Below are positions 1-8,984 of a DNA stretch of 47,992 nucleotides, in pieces. The stretch's first letter is position 1. The number at the start of each line of letters is the position of its first letter. This stretch comes from SIAJ01 sp036266155. Its GTDB lineage: Bacteria; Planctomycetota; Planctomycetia; Gemmatales; Gemmataceae. A model generated the notes under the pieces. It had not been told where the DNA came from and did not search any database. It saw only the letters and a list, made by a program, of their open reading frames with translations. The translations under genes were made by a program, and so were the position numbers. Where the stretch lies: assembly GCA_036266155.1 (NCBI GenBank), contig DATANR010000503.1, forward strand, positions 1 to 47,992, in the 5' to 3' direction.

Positions 1-367
1 TGCCACTGGCGCACTTCGGTCCAGTTAACGAGTCGTAACCAGTTATCTCCAAAGCTGTTATTCGCTGCATTGAGACAGGCTGCTCATGGGACCAACTGTC
101 AAACCTGTTCACTATGCCAGAGACCCGAATGCGACAGTCCCAGAGATTGCCAACCCCCCATATGTGTTTGGCAATCTCTGTTGGCAATCTCTGCTTCTTG
201 GGTTGCTGGCGACTGCGCTGGGCAGTTAAAGTTTGCCCGTTGTAGCGGTCGCATCTTGAACCGGGGCGCTGCTTTCTTGCGCGCCTCGCCCCATCGCCTG
301 CCGATGACAGAAGGGAGACAACTCACCGCCCCCGACGTGGGGTTTGTGCAAGACATGGAGACATGGG
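1..367. other. Gene-free leader region
   Basis: I see no convincing gene here. Open frames that cross it run on out of frame under the secreted protein starting at 368 and have no plausible start signal. The notable content is the hairpin and tandem 13-mer at 141–193. The promoter of the 368 gene probably lies in this stretch, but I could not pick out a clear sigma-70 consensus. Confidence 0.6.
141..193. repeat. Hairpin plus tandem 13-mer
   Basis: CAGAGATTGCCAA (141–153) is a perfect inverted repeat of TTGGCAATCTCTG (168–180) with a 14-nt loop. The right arm is then repeated exactly and directly at 181–193, so either copy could pair with the left arm. There is no T-run after it, so it is more likely a binding or attenuation element, or repeat debris, than an intrinsic terminator. 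Upstream gene context is outside the window. Confidence 0.7.
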
Positions 368-2290
368 ATGGTCAAGTTCCGCTTCGGCTTCCGCCTCCTG
401 GCCGCCCTGACGCTCCTGGCCGGCCTCGCCAACGCCGGCCTCGCCGACGACCCGACGGCCGCCACGCTCCTCGGCTACAAGCCCGCACAGACGGTGGACG
501 TGACGATCCCCGCTGCCGCCGAGGTTTCTACCTGCACGGTCAAGCTCGAATATCTCAAGAAGCTGCCCGACGGCAAACAGCCGACGGCCTGGGTGGTCAA
601 GGACAGTGGCGGCAAGATCTTGCGAAAATTCTACGATTCGACTGGGACGGGCGGGGTCAACAGCATCGCCTACTACCGCGATGGCGAAGAGGTTTACCGC
701 GACATCATCACGGGCGGGAAGATCAATCAGTTCCGCTGGGTTGGCGCCGAGGGGAGCAAGTGGGGTGTCGATCTATCTGGAAAGGGCAAAGTCGATTCCT
801 GGGTGGTCATCTCTCCGGAAGAGGTGAGCCAGGAGTTACTTACCGCGGTTCTGACCAACGATGAGAAGCGGCTCGAAGCTCTGCTCATCACGCCGGCAGA
901 ACTTGCCTCAATGGGGCTGCCGCAGGCGGAAGTCGCGCGCATCCAGGCCAAGCTGGCGGCCGCGCCGGCCACCTTCGCTGCGACGACGAAGGCACTCGCC
1001 GGCCTGAAGGCCGCCGACGTTTCGTGGATTCACCTCGAAACCAAGCTGCCGCAGACGATTCCGGCCGATTCCATCGGCGCCGCGGCGGACGTGGTCAAGT
1101 ACAAGCACGGCGCGATCCTCTACCAGAACGGAAATGGCGCCGGCGCCAAGCACGACTGGCTGCAAACGGGCGAGATCATCCAGGTCGGCAAGGCCTGGCG
1201 GCTCATCCAGGCGCCGACGGCGGGGATGCAAAACACTGAGATTGACGATACGGCGAAGAATGGACCGGGCCCAATTCCGATTCCGAAGGGTGCGGAGAAG
1301 CTCATTCAGGATTTGAACGAATTGGATAAGGCCGGACCGGGACCGGGCAAAGACGGATTGATTGCATTCAATTTGAAACGGGCCGGCATCCTCCAGCAGA
1401 TCGCGGCTCTGTGCACGAAGGCCGAAGATCGCGACGTGTGGTTGCGGCAGGTTGCTGACGCTTTTGCCGGTGCCGCGCAACAGGGTGATAAGGGCTCGCT
1501 CGACCGGCTCAGCCAGTGGAAGGACGCCGTCGCAAAAGAGCCGGGCAGCACGATCGTTGCCTATGTCCAGTTCCGCCACATGAGTTCGGAATACTCGGTC
1601 GAACTCGGCAAGATTGGTACAGCGGGCCAGGACAAGCTGACCAAGCTCCAAGAGTCGTGGAAAGAGAAGCTGACCAAGTTCATCAACGACCATCCGAAGA
1701 CCGACGACACGCCGGATGCCATGTTGCAGCTTGGCATGGTCAACGAGTTCTTCGGCTCGAAGATGGATGGCGAAGCGAAGGCCGCGTACGGGTTGCTCAT
1801 CAAGAACTTCCCGACGCATACGCTGGCCAAGAAGGCGCAAGGGTGCCTCGATCGGCTGACGCTCGAAGGCAACACGATCAAGCTCGCTGGCCCGACCGTC
1901 GGCGGCGGGCCGCAATTCAACATCGCGAGCCACGCGGGCAAGGCCGTGATCGTGTACTACTGGGCGAGCTGGAATGACTTGGCTCAGACGGACTTCAGCA
2001 AAATCACGTTGGCATTGAAGGCGTTCCCTGGCAAGGTCGAACTGGTCGGCGTCAACCTCGACACGGCGGCCGGCGACGCGCTGGCATTCATCAAGGCGAA
2101 CAACGTGGCCGGCACGCATCTGCACATGCCGGGCGGCCTCGATAGCCCGCTGGCGGCGCAGTACGGCATCACGTCGCTGCCGGTGATGTTCTTGGTGGGG
2201 CCGGACGGCAAGGTCATCACGCGGACGGCGCAGGCGGCCACGGTTGACGAGGAGTTGACGAAGATCTTCAAGACCGAGGAAAAGAAGTAA
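368..2290 (+). CDS. Secreted protein with cysteine-less thioredoxin/TlpA-like C-terminal domain
   Basis: A 640-residue exported protein of unknown role. The ATG at 368 is chosen over the one at 344 because it begins directly with a signal peptide (MVKFRFGF, then a hydrophobic stretch ending near ANAGLA). The middle is helical with Lys/Ala-rich segments. The last ~130 residues have the thioredoxin/redoxin layout: a beta strand ending in YYWASWND, then VELVGVNLD, and a cis-Pro-like TSLPVMFLVGPDGKV. Where TlpA-type proteins have WCxxC there is WASWND, so both catalytic cysteines are missing and a redox role is unlikely by that site. It ends at a strong hairpin shared with convergent queC. Binding or structural roles are possible; function not known. 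Confidence 0.85.
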   Translation: MVKFRFGFRLLAALTLLAGLANAGLADDPTAATLLGYKPAQTVDVTIPAAAEVSTCTVKLEYLKKLPDGKQPTAWVVKDSGGKILRKFYDSTGTGGVNSIAYYRDGEEVYRDIITGGKINQFRWVGAEGSKWGVDLSGKGKVDSWVVISPEEVSQELLTAVLTNDEKRLEALLITPAELASMGLPQAEVARIQAKLAAAPATFAATTKALAGLKAADVSWIHLETKLPQTIPADSIGAAADVVKYKHGAILYQNGNGAGAKHDWLQTGEIIQVGKAWRLIQAPTAGMQNTEIDDTAKNGPGPIPIPKGAEKLIQDLNELDKAGPGPGKDGLIAFNLKRAGILQQIAALCTKAEDRDVWLRQVADAFAGAAQQGDKGSLDRLSQWKDAVAKEPGSTIVAYVQFRHMSSEYSVELGKIGTAGQDKLTKLQESWKEKLTKFINDHPKTDDTPDAMLQLGMVNEFFGSKMDGEAKAAYGLLIKNFPTHTLAKKAQGCLDRLTLEGNTIKLAGPTVGGGPQFNIASHAGKAVIVYYWASWNDLAQTDFSKITLALKAFPGKVELVGVNLDTAAGDALAFIKANNVAGTHLHMPGGLDSPLAAQYGITSLPVMFLVGPDGKVITRTAQAATVDEELTKIFKTEEKK

Positions 2291-2293
2291 TTG

Positions 2294-2343
2294 GATCGCC
2301 GCTTGCGGCGTAGCGCCGGCGTGCTACGCCGCAAGCGGCGATC
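2294..2343. terminator. Perfect 21-bp stem hairpin between convergent genes
   Basis: The arms at 2294–2314 and 2323–2343 are exact reverse complements, with an 8-nt loop. The hairpin follows the stop of the 368 gene by three bases and contains the final codon and stop of queC on the other strand. There is no poly-T tract, so it is a terminator-like or REP-like element rather than a textbook intrinsic terminator. A near copy of its right arm lies at 41214–41231. Confidence 0.75.
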
Positions 2344-3022
2344 GGTATATCGTTGGGTCCGCCACGCCCGCTTCCTCAAATCCCTTCTTGCGCAAAACGC
2401 ACGAATCACATTGCCCACACGCCCGCCCTCGCTCGTCGGGGTCGTAGCAACTCAACGTCTGCGAATAATCGACGCCGAGCCGCACGCCTTCGCGGATGAT
2501 TTCTGCCTTCGTCAACTTCAAAAGCGGTGCGTGAACGCGGAACGTGCCTGTCCCCTCGACCCCGGCTTTCGTCGCCAAGGTCGCAAGTCTTTCGAACGCC
2601 TCCAAAAACTCCGGTCGGCAATCCGGATAGCCCGAGTAATCGAGCACATTGGCCCCGATGAACAGCTCGAACGCGCCAACCGTTTCCGCGTAGCCCAGGG
2701 CCAGCCCGAGCAAGATGGTATTCCGCGCCGGCACGTAGGTGACCGGGATGCCGTGGATCATCTCGTCGGCCGAGCGTCCCTTGGGCACATCAATCGACGC
2801 CGTCAATGCTGAGCCGCCGATCGCCCGCAGGTCGAGCCGCACGGTGCGATGGTCGATAGCTCCCATCGACTTCGCGATCACCTCAGCCCGTTCCAATTCA
2901 ATGCGATGCCGCTGGCCGTAGTCGACGCTCAGAGCATACACATCGAAGCCCTGCGACTTCGCGATCGCTGCCGTCGTGGTGCTGTCGAGCCCGCCGCTGA
3001 GAAGAACAACCGCTCGGGGCAT
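2324..3022 (-). CDS. queC: 7-cyano-7-deazaguanine synthase QueC
   Basis: Converts 7-carboxy-7-deazaguanine to preQ0 with ATP and ammonia, a cytosolic step of queuosine (or deazaguanine) synthesis. The PP-loop ATP site SGGLDS is at residues 9–14. The four zinc cysteines of the family are all present: C192, C202, C205 and C208 (CGQCDSC region). The length, 232 residues, is normal. The start has a strong Shine–Dalgarno, GGAGAGG, three bases before ATG. It is divergent from queF with about 73 bases between them. The last codon and TAG stop lie inside the 2294–2343 hairpin, so the repeat has contributed to the C-terminus. Confidence 0.97.
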   Translation of the reverse strand: MPRAVVLLSGGLDSTTTAAIAKSQGFDVYALSVDYGQRHRIELERAEVIAKSMGAIDHRTVRLDLRAIGGSALTASIDVPKGRSADEMIHGIPVTYVPARNTILLGLALGYAETVGAFELFIGANVLDYSGYPDCRPEFLEAFERLATLATKAGVEGTGTFRVHAPLLKLTKAEIIREGVRLGVDYSQTLSCYDPDERGRACGQCDSCVLRKKGFEEAGVADPTIYRSPLAA

Positions 3023-3095
3023 TTGCCTCTCCGCCTTACGATGTGGAACGCCGTGCCGGCACTCGTATCAAGACTCTACCCGCGTGGAGAGTGTT

Positions 3096-3464
3096 GTGGC
3101 CGAACAGACCGTACCGACCGGCGACTTGGAGACGTTTCCGAATCCCGCTCCGGGCCGGGATTACACGATCGAGATCGTCTGTCCCGAGTTCACGAGCATG
3201 TGCCCGAAGACCGGCCATCCGGACTTTGGCACGATCACGTTTCGCTACACTCCGGACCGTCTGTGCGTCGAGCTGAAATCGCTCAAGCTCTACTTGCACT
3301 CCTTCCGCAACCAGGGCATTTTCTACGAAGCAGTCACGAATCGGCTGCTCGACGACTTCGTGCGAGCCTGCTCGCCGCGCCGTTGTCAGGTGATCGGCGC
3401 CTTCACGCCGCGCGGCGGCATTAGCACGACGGTGACCTGCGTGTTCGAAGCCAAACAAGGTTGA
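3096..3464 (+). CDS. queF: NADPH-dependent preQ0 reductase QueF
   Basis: Reduces the nitrile of preQ0 to preQ1, the step after QueC. GTG at 3096 is chosen because GGAGAG lies just upstream (3086–3091) and the product then starts like short type I QueF proteins; GTG 3084 is the alternative. With this start the protein has 122 residues. The catalytic cysteine is C36 in TSMCPKTG and the partner aspartate D43 in HPDFG. The QueF motif ELKSLKLY is at 59–66. Upstream reading-frame extension to 2976 would run into queC and is not needed. Confidence 0.95.
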   Translation: MAEQTVPTGDLETFPNPAPGRDYTIEIVCPEFTSMCPKTGHPDFGTITFRYTPDRLCVELKSLKLYLHSFRNQGIFYEAVTNRLLDDFVRACSPRRCQVIGAFTPRGGISTTVTCVFEAKQG

Positions 3465-3477
3465 TCGGAGTTCGCAC

Positions 3478-4596
3478 GTGAGGCTCTTCGTCGCCGTCGT
3501 CGCTTGTGTCGTCCTCACGACGGGTGCGCACGCCGGCATCTACAGCCCGAACGAGCCGTTCTTGTTTGAAATCGACGCCGAGGGGTTTGCGAAACCGATC
3601 CAATACTCGGGTGGCTTCAACAGCATCTTGGCAGAGGTTCGCGAGATCGGCATGCGGCCGCAGCCGGGACTGGATCAGGTGAACGAGCGGCGAAAGAAGG
3701 TTGAAGCGCGCGTCGGCGATCGGCAAGCTCGCGGTACGAGCACTTTGCCGGCCGAGGAGATTGCAGGCTTGACTGCCGACCTGATTCGACTGAACGACAA
3801 CGACAAAGCACTCAACATACTTCAGCCGCTTGCCCGCGATCCGCGTCGCGGCGGGTTTATCGCGTACACGCATCTGGCACGTGCTCATGCCGGCCGCGGC
3901 GAGTGGCGCGAAGCCTTCGAGCAGCAGCAGATGGCGGTGCGCTACTCAGACTTCCCCACGTCGTTTAGAAACTTCACAAAGCCGCAGCTTGCGTGGCTGA
4001 AGCGCGTTGAGCGTGACTACTACTTGCCGTGGCTGGCCCATCGAGCCGATGAATCGCGCCGTGGCCGGCCCGGCGATCTCCGCGAAGACATCGATGTTCT
4101 GTTTCCGACGACGCAACCGCCGAAACGACCCGAAGATCCCGTTCAATTCGTGGGGCCGGACGGTCAATACGGAGCCGGACAAATTGCGGAATCGGAGCGC
4201 AGGAAACTCCCGCCGGACGCCCTGGCCATTGTGCAGCAACTCGTGCTCTGGCACCCGCAAGACGCCCGGCTCTACTGGCTGCTCGGCGAGTTGTACAACG
4301 CGGACGGCGACGTCGAGACGGCAATGAACATCCTGGACATGTGCAGCTATGCCATGAGCTACACAAATCCCAACGTGATCGAACATCGCCGCGTGTTGAA
4401 GTCGGCGATCGATACCGCGATCGCGGTCAAAAACGAGCAGATTGCTCGCGAACGTGAATTGCAATTGCAGGTCGAGCGCGATGCCAGGAAGCGAATTTGG
4501 TGGATTGTTTCAATTGCAGTTGCGTTAGGATTGCTGCTCATCTACTACCAATCACGCGAGGTTTTTCGTCGCATTCGCCGCCGCATGAGAGCCTGA
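3478..4596 (+). CDS. Secreted TPR-like protein with C-terminal membrane anchor
   Basis: A 372-residue protein not assignable to a named family. GTG start at 3478 is supported by GGAG seven bases upstream. An N-terminal signal peptide (about residues 1–19) is followed by helical repeats of TPR character (segments such as ALNILQPLARD, AYTHLARAHAGRGEWREAF, LYWLLGELYNADGDVETAMNIL). Near the end comes a transmembrane helix (IWWIVSIAVALGLLLIYY) and a basic tail RRIRRRMRA. It therefore looks anchored in the membrane with the repeat domain outside. It sits 13 bases after queF and one base before the glycosylase gene, so it may be cotranscribed with both. Confidence 0.85.
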   Translation: MRLFVAVVACVVLTTGAHAGIYSPNEPFLFEIDAEGFAKPIQYSGGFNSILAEVREIGMRPQPGLDQVNERRKKVEARVGDRQARGTSTLPAEEIAGLTADLIRLNDNDKALNILQPLARDPRRGGFIAYTHLARAHAGRGEWREAFEQQQMAVRYSDFPTSFRNFTKPQLAWLKRVERDYYLPWLAHRADESRRGRPGDLREDIDVLFPTTQPPKRPEDPVQFVGPDGQYGAGQIAESERRKLPPDALAIVQQLVLWHPQDARLYWLLGELYNADGDVETAMNILDMCSYAMSYTNPNVIEHRRVLKSAIDTAIAVKNEQIARERELQLQVERDARKRIWWIVSIAVALGLLLIYYQSREVFRRIRRRMRA

Positions 4597-4597
4597 C

Positions 4598-5224
4598 GTG
4601 CCGACCAATCCGTTTGCCGACGCGCATCGCCACCTGAGCCGGCGCGATCCACGGTTGAAACCGCTGATCGCGCACGTTGGCCCGTGTACGCTGAAGCCGC
4701 ACCGCAACGCGTTTCGCATTCTCAGCAGTTCCATCGTATCGCAACAGATTTCGACCAAGGCGGCCGCGTCGATCAGCAAGCGCGTCCGAGCCTTGTGCGG
4801 CCGCGGTGGCATTCGGCCGAATGCGATAGCCGAGCTGACTAACGAGCAGCTTCGCACCGCCGGCCTGTCGGCGTCGAAGGTGCTGTCGATGCGCTCACTG
4901 TCGCAGTATTTTCTCGATAATCCGACGCTCGTGCGCCGCTTCAAAACGATGACCGATGAGGAGGTCATTCAAGCGCTGTTGCCAATTCGCGGCGTCGGCG
5001 TCTGGACGGCCCAGATGTTCTTGATCTTCTGCCTCGGTCGGCCCGACGTGTTGCCGACGGCCGATTTCGGCTTTCAGGCCGGCGTCCGCGACGTGTTCGG
5101 CATGCCGGAGTTGCCGAAGGCCAAATACCTCGAAGAACTGGCCGAGGCCTGGCGACCCCATCGGACGGCGGCGACATGGTATTTCTGGCGCAGCCGCGAC
5201 ATCGTCCTGCCGGCAGCGGAGTAG
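4598..5224 (+). CDS. AlkA-type DNA-3-methyladenine glycosylase II
   Basis: Base-excision repair enzyme that removes alkylated purines. The 208-residue protein has the HhH-GPD fold: helix-hairpin-helix LLPIRGVGVWTAQM at about residues 127–140, then the catalytic aspartate D156 in LPTADFG. The early SSSIVSQQIS stretch is typical of the family. It lacks the N-terminal AlkA domain of E. coli, as do many bacterial short forms. GTG start follows the upstream stop after one base, so translation is probably coupled. Confidence 0.92.
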   Translation: MPTNPFADAHRHLSRRDPRLKPLIAHVGPCTLKPHRNAFRILSSSIVSQQISTKAAASISKRVRALCGRGGIRPNAIAELTNEQLRTAGLSASKVLSMRSLSQYFLDNPTLVRRFKTMTDEEVIQALLPIRGVGVWTAQMFLIFCLGRPDVLPTADFGFQAGVRDVFGMPELPKAKYLEELAEAWRPHRTAATWYFWRSRDIVLPAAE

Positions 5225-5226
5225 GC

Positions 5227-6213
5227 TCAGGTTCTCGCCGCCCGCGTCAGCCGGTCGCAAACCGCGAACCACTCATCGGTCGCCGGCGGCATTTCCACAA
5301 CGATCTCACTAAAGCCGCTGTCGTCTAGTTCGTGCAGCACGGCGTATAACTTTGCGGCATAGCCAGCCGCATCGCCTGGCATTTCGACAACTCGACCGGA
5401 AACGTTGATCGCTCGGCCAATCACCAGTGCCGCCGAGTTTTGGCCAAGGCGAGTCCGCACTTCCTTCTGATTTGCCACGAGCACCACGGGGGTTCGCGGC
5501 GCGTAATGGCGCGGCAGCATCCCCGGCGAGGGCAGGGGACGGTCTGCGCTTCCTACCGGAACGTGGATTGGTCCGATCAGCCGTTCCAGTTCCGCTTGCG
5601 AAATCGGCCCCGGTCGCAGGAACTGCGGCCGGTCGCCGGACAGGTCGATGACCGTCGACTCGATACCGTTCGACGTTGGGCCGCCATCCAAGATCAAGTC
5701 GATTCGTCCATTCAAACCGGCGAGCACATGTTCGGCCCGCGTCGGGGACAGTTGGTTTGAACGATTCGCCGACGGCGCTGCCAACGGAATACCGGCCTCA
5801 CGAATAAGCCCGATCGCGACCGGATGCGCCGGCATGCGGACGGCGACCGTCGGGCCTCCGCCCGTCACAATGTCCGGCACCGCTGGAGTTTTCGGCAGTA
5901 CCAGTGTTAACGGTCCTGGCCAATATCTGCTCGCGAGTTTGGCAGCCACGGGCGGCCAGCCAGCAGCAACCTGCCGCAGCATTGCTTCGCCATCGACGTG
6001 GACAATCAGCGGATTGTTCGCCGGCCGGCCCTTGGCGACGAAGATGCCGGCCACGGCCGTTGCGTCCAGGGCGTTTGCCCCCAGACCGTAGACTGTTTCC
6101 GTGGGGAAGGCGACCAGGCCGCTGCCCCGCAACATGTCTGCTGCTTCACGAAGGATCGATGGCTCCGGGTTCCCGGCGTCGATCCGCAGGACACGGGTCG
6201 TTCGTTCTGCCAC
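5227..6213 (-). CDS. tsaC: L-threonylcarbamoyladenylate synthase (Sua5/YrdC family)
   Basis: Makes threonylcarbamoyl-AMP from threonine, bicarbonate and ATP for the t6A37 modification of ANN-decoding tRNAs. The YrdC domain shows FPTETVYGLG (about residues 36–45), KGRP (61–64) and later APSANRS. After about residue 220 there is an additional Sua5 domain (HYAPRTPVVLV onward), so this is the long Sua5 form. GTG at 6213 gives 328 residues, near the normal length; the longer open frame to 6312 lacks family character. It is convergent with the glycosylase gene (two bases apart) and divergent from the TPR gene at 6361. Confidence 0.94.
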   Translation of the reverse strand: MAERTTRVLRIDAGNPEPSILREAADMLRGSGLVAFPTETVYGLGANALDATAVAGIFVAKGRPANNPLIVHVDGEAMLRQVAAGWPPVAAKLASRYWPGPLTLVLPKTPAVPDIVTGGGPTVAVRMPAHPVAIGLIREAGIPLAAPSANRSNQLSPTRAEHVLAGLNGRIDLILDGGPTSNGIESTVIDLSGDRPQFLRPGPISQAELERLIGPIHVPVGSADRPLPSPGMLPRHYAPRTPVVLVANQKEVRTRLGQNSAALVIGRAINVSGRVVEMPGDAAGYAAKLYAVLHELDDSGFSEIVVEMPPATDEWFAVCDRLTRAART

Positions 6214-6360
6214 GTCACAACTCTTGGGATATGCTCTATGGTCCCTTATACCGGTCCGGTTGAATTGCCGTCGGGGAATGTCCCGGCGGGTGGGTTTGTG
6301 GTACAACGACAACCAGACTCCGAGAGTATCCCCACCGGACCCTGGACGGCCCGGAGCACC

Positions 6361-7818
6361 ATGGCGATTGGCCCTCTTCCCGAACCCACGCCGGAATCGC
6401 GCCGCGTCGCGGCCGAGCGCTTTGGCCGCGCGCAGCAGGTCGCGGACAGTGGGAATTTCGATTACGCCATTCAGCTACTGCTGACGTGCTGCAAGATCGA
6501 GCCGCGCAATTTCCAGTTTCGCCAAATGCTGCGGCGAACGCAAAAGGCCAAATACCACAATAATCTGCGCGGCAGCCGTCTCGCGTTTCTGACGACCGTT
6601 CGAACACGGGCCAAATTGAAGACAGCCAAGCGCAGCCGCGACTACATCAAGGTGCTCGAATACGGCGAGCAACTACTGTCCAAGAATCCCTGGGATGTGA
6701 GCGCGCAGATGGACATGGCCGAGGCGGCCGACGCGCTCGGTCTTCTGGATCATGCGATTTTCTTTCTAGATCAAGCACGCCAGAAGAATCCGCGTGACGC
6801 GATGCTCAATCGGGCGCTGGCACGCTTGTTTGAAAAGCGCGGTGCGTTTTCGCAAGCAATCGCGCTCTGGCAGCTGGTCAAGGAGGTATCGCCGGCCGAC
6901 GTCGAGGCCGCGCACAAGGCCAAAGACCTCGCGGCGAGCGAGACCATCGCCCGTGGCGGCTACACGGGCTCCGGCGAAAAGGCGACGATGGGCAACGGCG
7001 TACCGCGACCGGGCGCCAAAACGGTCGTTGCCGACGGCTCCGCCGAGCACGCGGCGGAACCGCCGGACCGCATGACGCGCGAAGCTGCTCCAATTCTCAC
7101 CCGGCTCGATTCGAATCCGACGGATGCGCATCTTTATCTTCAACTCGCGACCGTCTACCGGCGGGGCAACGAGCCTGACCGGGCTCGGGCTGCGCTGGAA
7201 CGGGGGCTCGGACCGACGAGCAATGATTTTCGCCTCGTGCTCGAATTGACGGAGATGGACCTGGAGGTCTATCGCCGCAATCTCGCGATCGCCGACAAGA
7301 AGATCGCCGCGGCCGAGTCGGGCGAGGACGACGCTCGGCACACCGTGGACGACCTGCGGCGCATTCGCGGCAAGCTTGTCAAGGAGATTGCCGCGCGCGA
7401 AATCGAGGTTTTGCGCACGCGAGCGGATCGGTTCCCCAACGACCCCAACCACCGTCTCGAACTGGGCATCCGGCTCGCGGAGACCGATCACCTGGACGAA
7501 GCGATCGTCGAACTTCAGCAAGCCCGCAAGGACCCGCGCTATCTATGGAAGGCGGCGCTCAACTTGGGCCTGTGCTTCAAGAAGCGCAACAACTGGAAAC
7601 TGGCCGAACGGAATTTTGAAGAAGCCCGGGCACAACTGCCGCCGAGCGAGGACGAGGGCCGCAAGGAAGTGCTATTTCAACTCGCAACCGGCTCGGCCGA
7701 GGCGGGCGAATTGCAAAAGGCCATTGATCTCGGGCACGATCTGGCGAATCTCGATTTCGGCTACCGCAACATCGGCAAGCTCATCGACGACTGGCACCAG
7801 CGGCTGCAAGACGGTTGA
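6361..7818 (+). CDS. TPR-repeat protein, function unknown
   Basis: A 485-residue protein with no signal peptide from this start. ATG 6361 has GGAG four bases upstream (6353–6356); longer starts at 6238 or 5998 would overlap the divergent tsaC promoter or gene. Helical TPR-like pairs run through most of the length: FDYAIQLLLTCCKIEPRNF, LDHAIFFLDQARQKNPRDA, AFSQAIALWQLVKEVSPAD and, near the end, LDEAIVELQQARKDPRYL and KLAERNFEEARAQLP. A Gly/Pro-rich low-order stretch splits the two repeat blocks (roughly residues 200–240). Its partner and process are not evident from the neighbours. Confidence 0.88.
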   Translation: MAIGPLPEPTPESRRVAAERFGRAQQVADSGNFDYAIQLLLTCCKIEPRNFQFRQMLRRTQKAKYHNNLRGSRLAFLTTVRTRAKLKTAKRSRDYIKVLEYGEQLLSKNPWDVSAQMDMAEAADALGLLDHAIFFLDQARQKNPRDAMLNRALARLFEKRGAFSQAIALWQLVKEVSPADVEAAHKAKDLAASETIARGGYTGSGEKATMGNGVPRPGAKTVVADGSAEHAAEPPDRMTREAAPILTRLDSNPTDAHLYLQLATVYRRGNEPDRARAALERGLGPTSNDFRLVLELTEMDLEVYRRNLAIADKKIAAAESGEDDARHTVDDLRRIRGKLVKEIAAREIEVLRTRADRFPNDPNHRLELGIRLAETDHLDEAIVELQQARKDPRYLWKAALNLGLCFKKRNNWKLAERNFEEARAQLPPSEDEGRKEVLFQLATGSAEAGELQKAIDLGHDLANLDFGYRNIGKLIDDWHQRLQDG

Positions 7819-7821
7819 TAA

Positions 7822-7875
7822 GTTGGAGTCCCGGCTTCAGCCGGTCTTCGGACCGCCTGACGGCGGGACTCCAAC
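7822..7875. terminator. Imperfect GC-rich hairpin, terminator- or REP-like
   Basis: GTTGGAGTCCCG near 7822 pairs with CGGGACTCCAAC ending at 7875; the inner parts (CAGCCGGTC and GACCGCCTG, around a TTCG loop) also pair with a few mismatches. It follows the stop of the TPR gene by four bases. No poly-T tract follows. The style, a long near-palindrome immediately after a stop codon, recurs at 27709, 28388 and 44204. Confidence 0.65.
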
Positions 7876-7946
7876 GAAATCGGCCTAGCCTGTCTTCCCA
7901 ACTTCTGGCATAGTTCCCGTTTCGCCCCTTCGCGTTCGTCACCGGC

Positions 7947-8984
7947 ATGTTTGCGCGCTCCCAGACGTCCGAGATTGACCAGCCACCACGCTGGTCGCTC
8001 GCGCGAACCGTTGCGGCCGGCCTGGTGCTCGGTTCGTTGCTCGCGTGTGCTGTTGAAATCGGCCGTATGGCGGTCGACCGCAACAAACACGTCGTCGTGC
8101 CCGGACGCGTGTATCGCACTGCACAATTGAACCCCGCTCAGCTTGAAGCATTCGTCCACAAACATGACATTCGCACTGTCGTCAACTTGCGGGGCCGACC
8201 CTTTCTGGATTGGTATACCGCCGAGGCACAGGCGACGCAGGCGCTCGGCATTTCACAGGAAGACATCACGACGTCGGCGAATCACTTGCCGTCTCCAGGC
8301 GAGATTCGCCGGTTGATCGAGGTGTTCGATCGGGCCGAGCATCCGATCGTCATCCATTGTCAGCAGGGGGCCGACCGCACGGGACTGGCGTCGGCGATGT
8401 ATCAGCTTCTGTACACAGATGCGACGTATGCCGAGGCGCGGCGGCAATGTTCGCCCCGTTATGGGCACCTGGCGATTCACACCGCGGCGGCGATGGACGA
8501 ATTCTTCGATCTTTACGAGCGTTGGCTCCAGGCCCGTGGCGAAGCGCATTCGCCCGCGATCTTTCGCAAATGGGCAACGGAGGGATACTGCCCGGCGAAC
8601 AATCGCGCTCGGCTCGAATTGCTTGGGCCGATTGGACCAACTGAAACCGGAACGCCGATCGTGTTCCGCGTGCGGGCGCACAACACGAGCCCCGAGCCCT
8701 GGCACCTGAAAGCGGGTTCGGACGCAGGGATCTTTGCACAGTACATCGTTCAGGACCTCAACGGTGGTTTGGTAATCAAAGATCGGGCCGGGTACTTCGA
8801 CCGTGTCGTCGATCCCGGCAAGTATGTCGATTTGGAACTGCCGGTGCCGGCCATCGCCAGCGCCGGCCGGTATCGCCTGTATGTCGATTTGGCGCAACGG
8901 AATGTCGTCTTCACCCAGTACGGCTCGGAGGCCTTGATTCATGACTGGGACACCCGTGATCCGGCCCAACAGCCGCGTCGTTAG
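7947..8984 (+). CDS. Membrane-anchored dual-specificity/tyrosine phosphatase-like protein
   Basis: Likely cysteine phosphatase of the DSP/PTP superfamily, substrate unknown. One N-terminal transmembrane helix (about residues 20–38) precedes the phosphatase domain. The P-loop HCQQGADRTG places the nucleophile at C138 and the phosphate-binding arginine at R144. The VPGRVYRTAQL entry and the TVVNLRG strand are typical of the family. After residue ~215 there is a further beta-rich domain (PIVFRVRAHNTSPEPWHL, YRLYVDLAQRN) resembling an immunoglobulin-like module. The end overlaps the glycosyltransferase start by 44 bases, suggesting coupled translation and perhaps an envelope role for both. Confidence 0.88.
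   Translation: MFARSQTSEIDQPPRWSLARTVAAGLVLGSLLACAVEIGRMAVDRNKHVVVPGRVYRTAQLNPAQLEAFVHKHDIRTVVNLRGRPFLDWYTAEAQATQALGISQEDITTSANHLPSPGEIRRLIEVFDRAEHPIVIHCQQGADRTGLASAMYQLLYTDATYAEARRQCSPRYGHLAIHTAAAMDEFFDLYERWLQARGEAHSPAIFRKWATEGYCPANNRARLELLGPIGPTETGTPIVFRVRAHNTSPEPWHLKAGSDAGIFAQYIVQDLNGGLVIKDRAGYFDRVVDPGKYVDLELPVPAIASAGRYRLYVDLAQRNVVFTQYGSEALIHDWDTRDPAQQPRR

Noticed and set aside
908..2125. A 405-codon minus-strand open frame under the first secreted protein
   Set aside because: It lies entirely opposite a gene with a signal peptide and thioredoxin fold, has Arg/Leu-rich non-family composition and no start signal. Long antisense frames are expected at this GC content.
3023..3095. A preQ1 riboswitch between queC and queF
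   Set aside because: The gap is short and I found no recognisable aptamer stem-loop with the A-rich tail on either strand.
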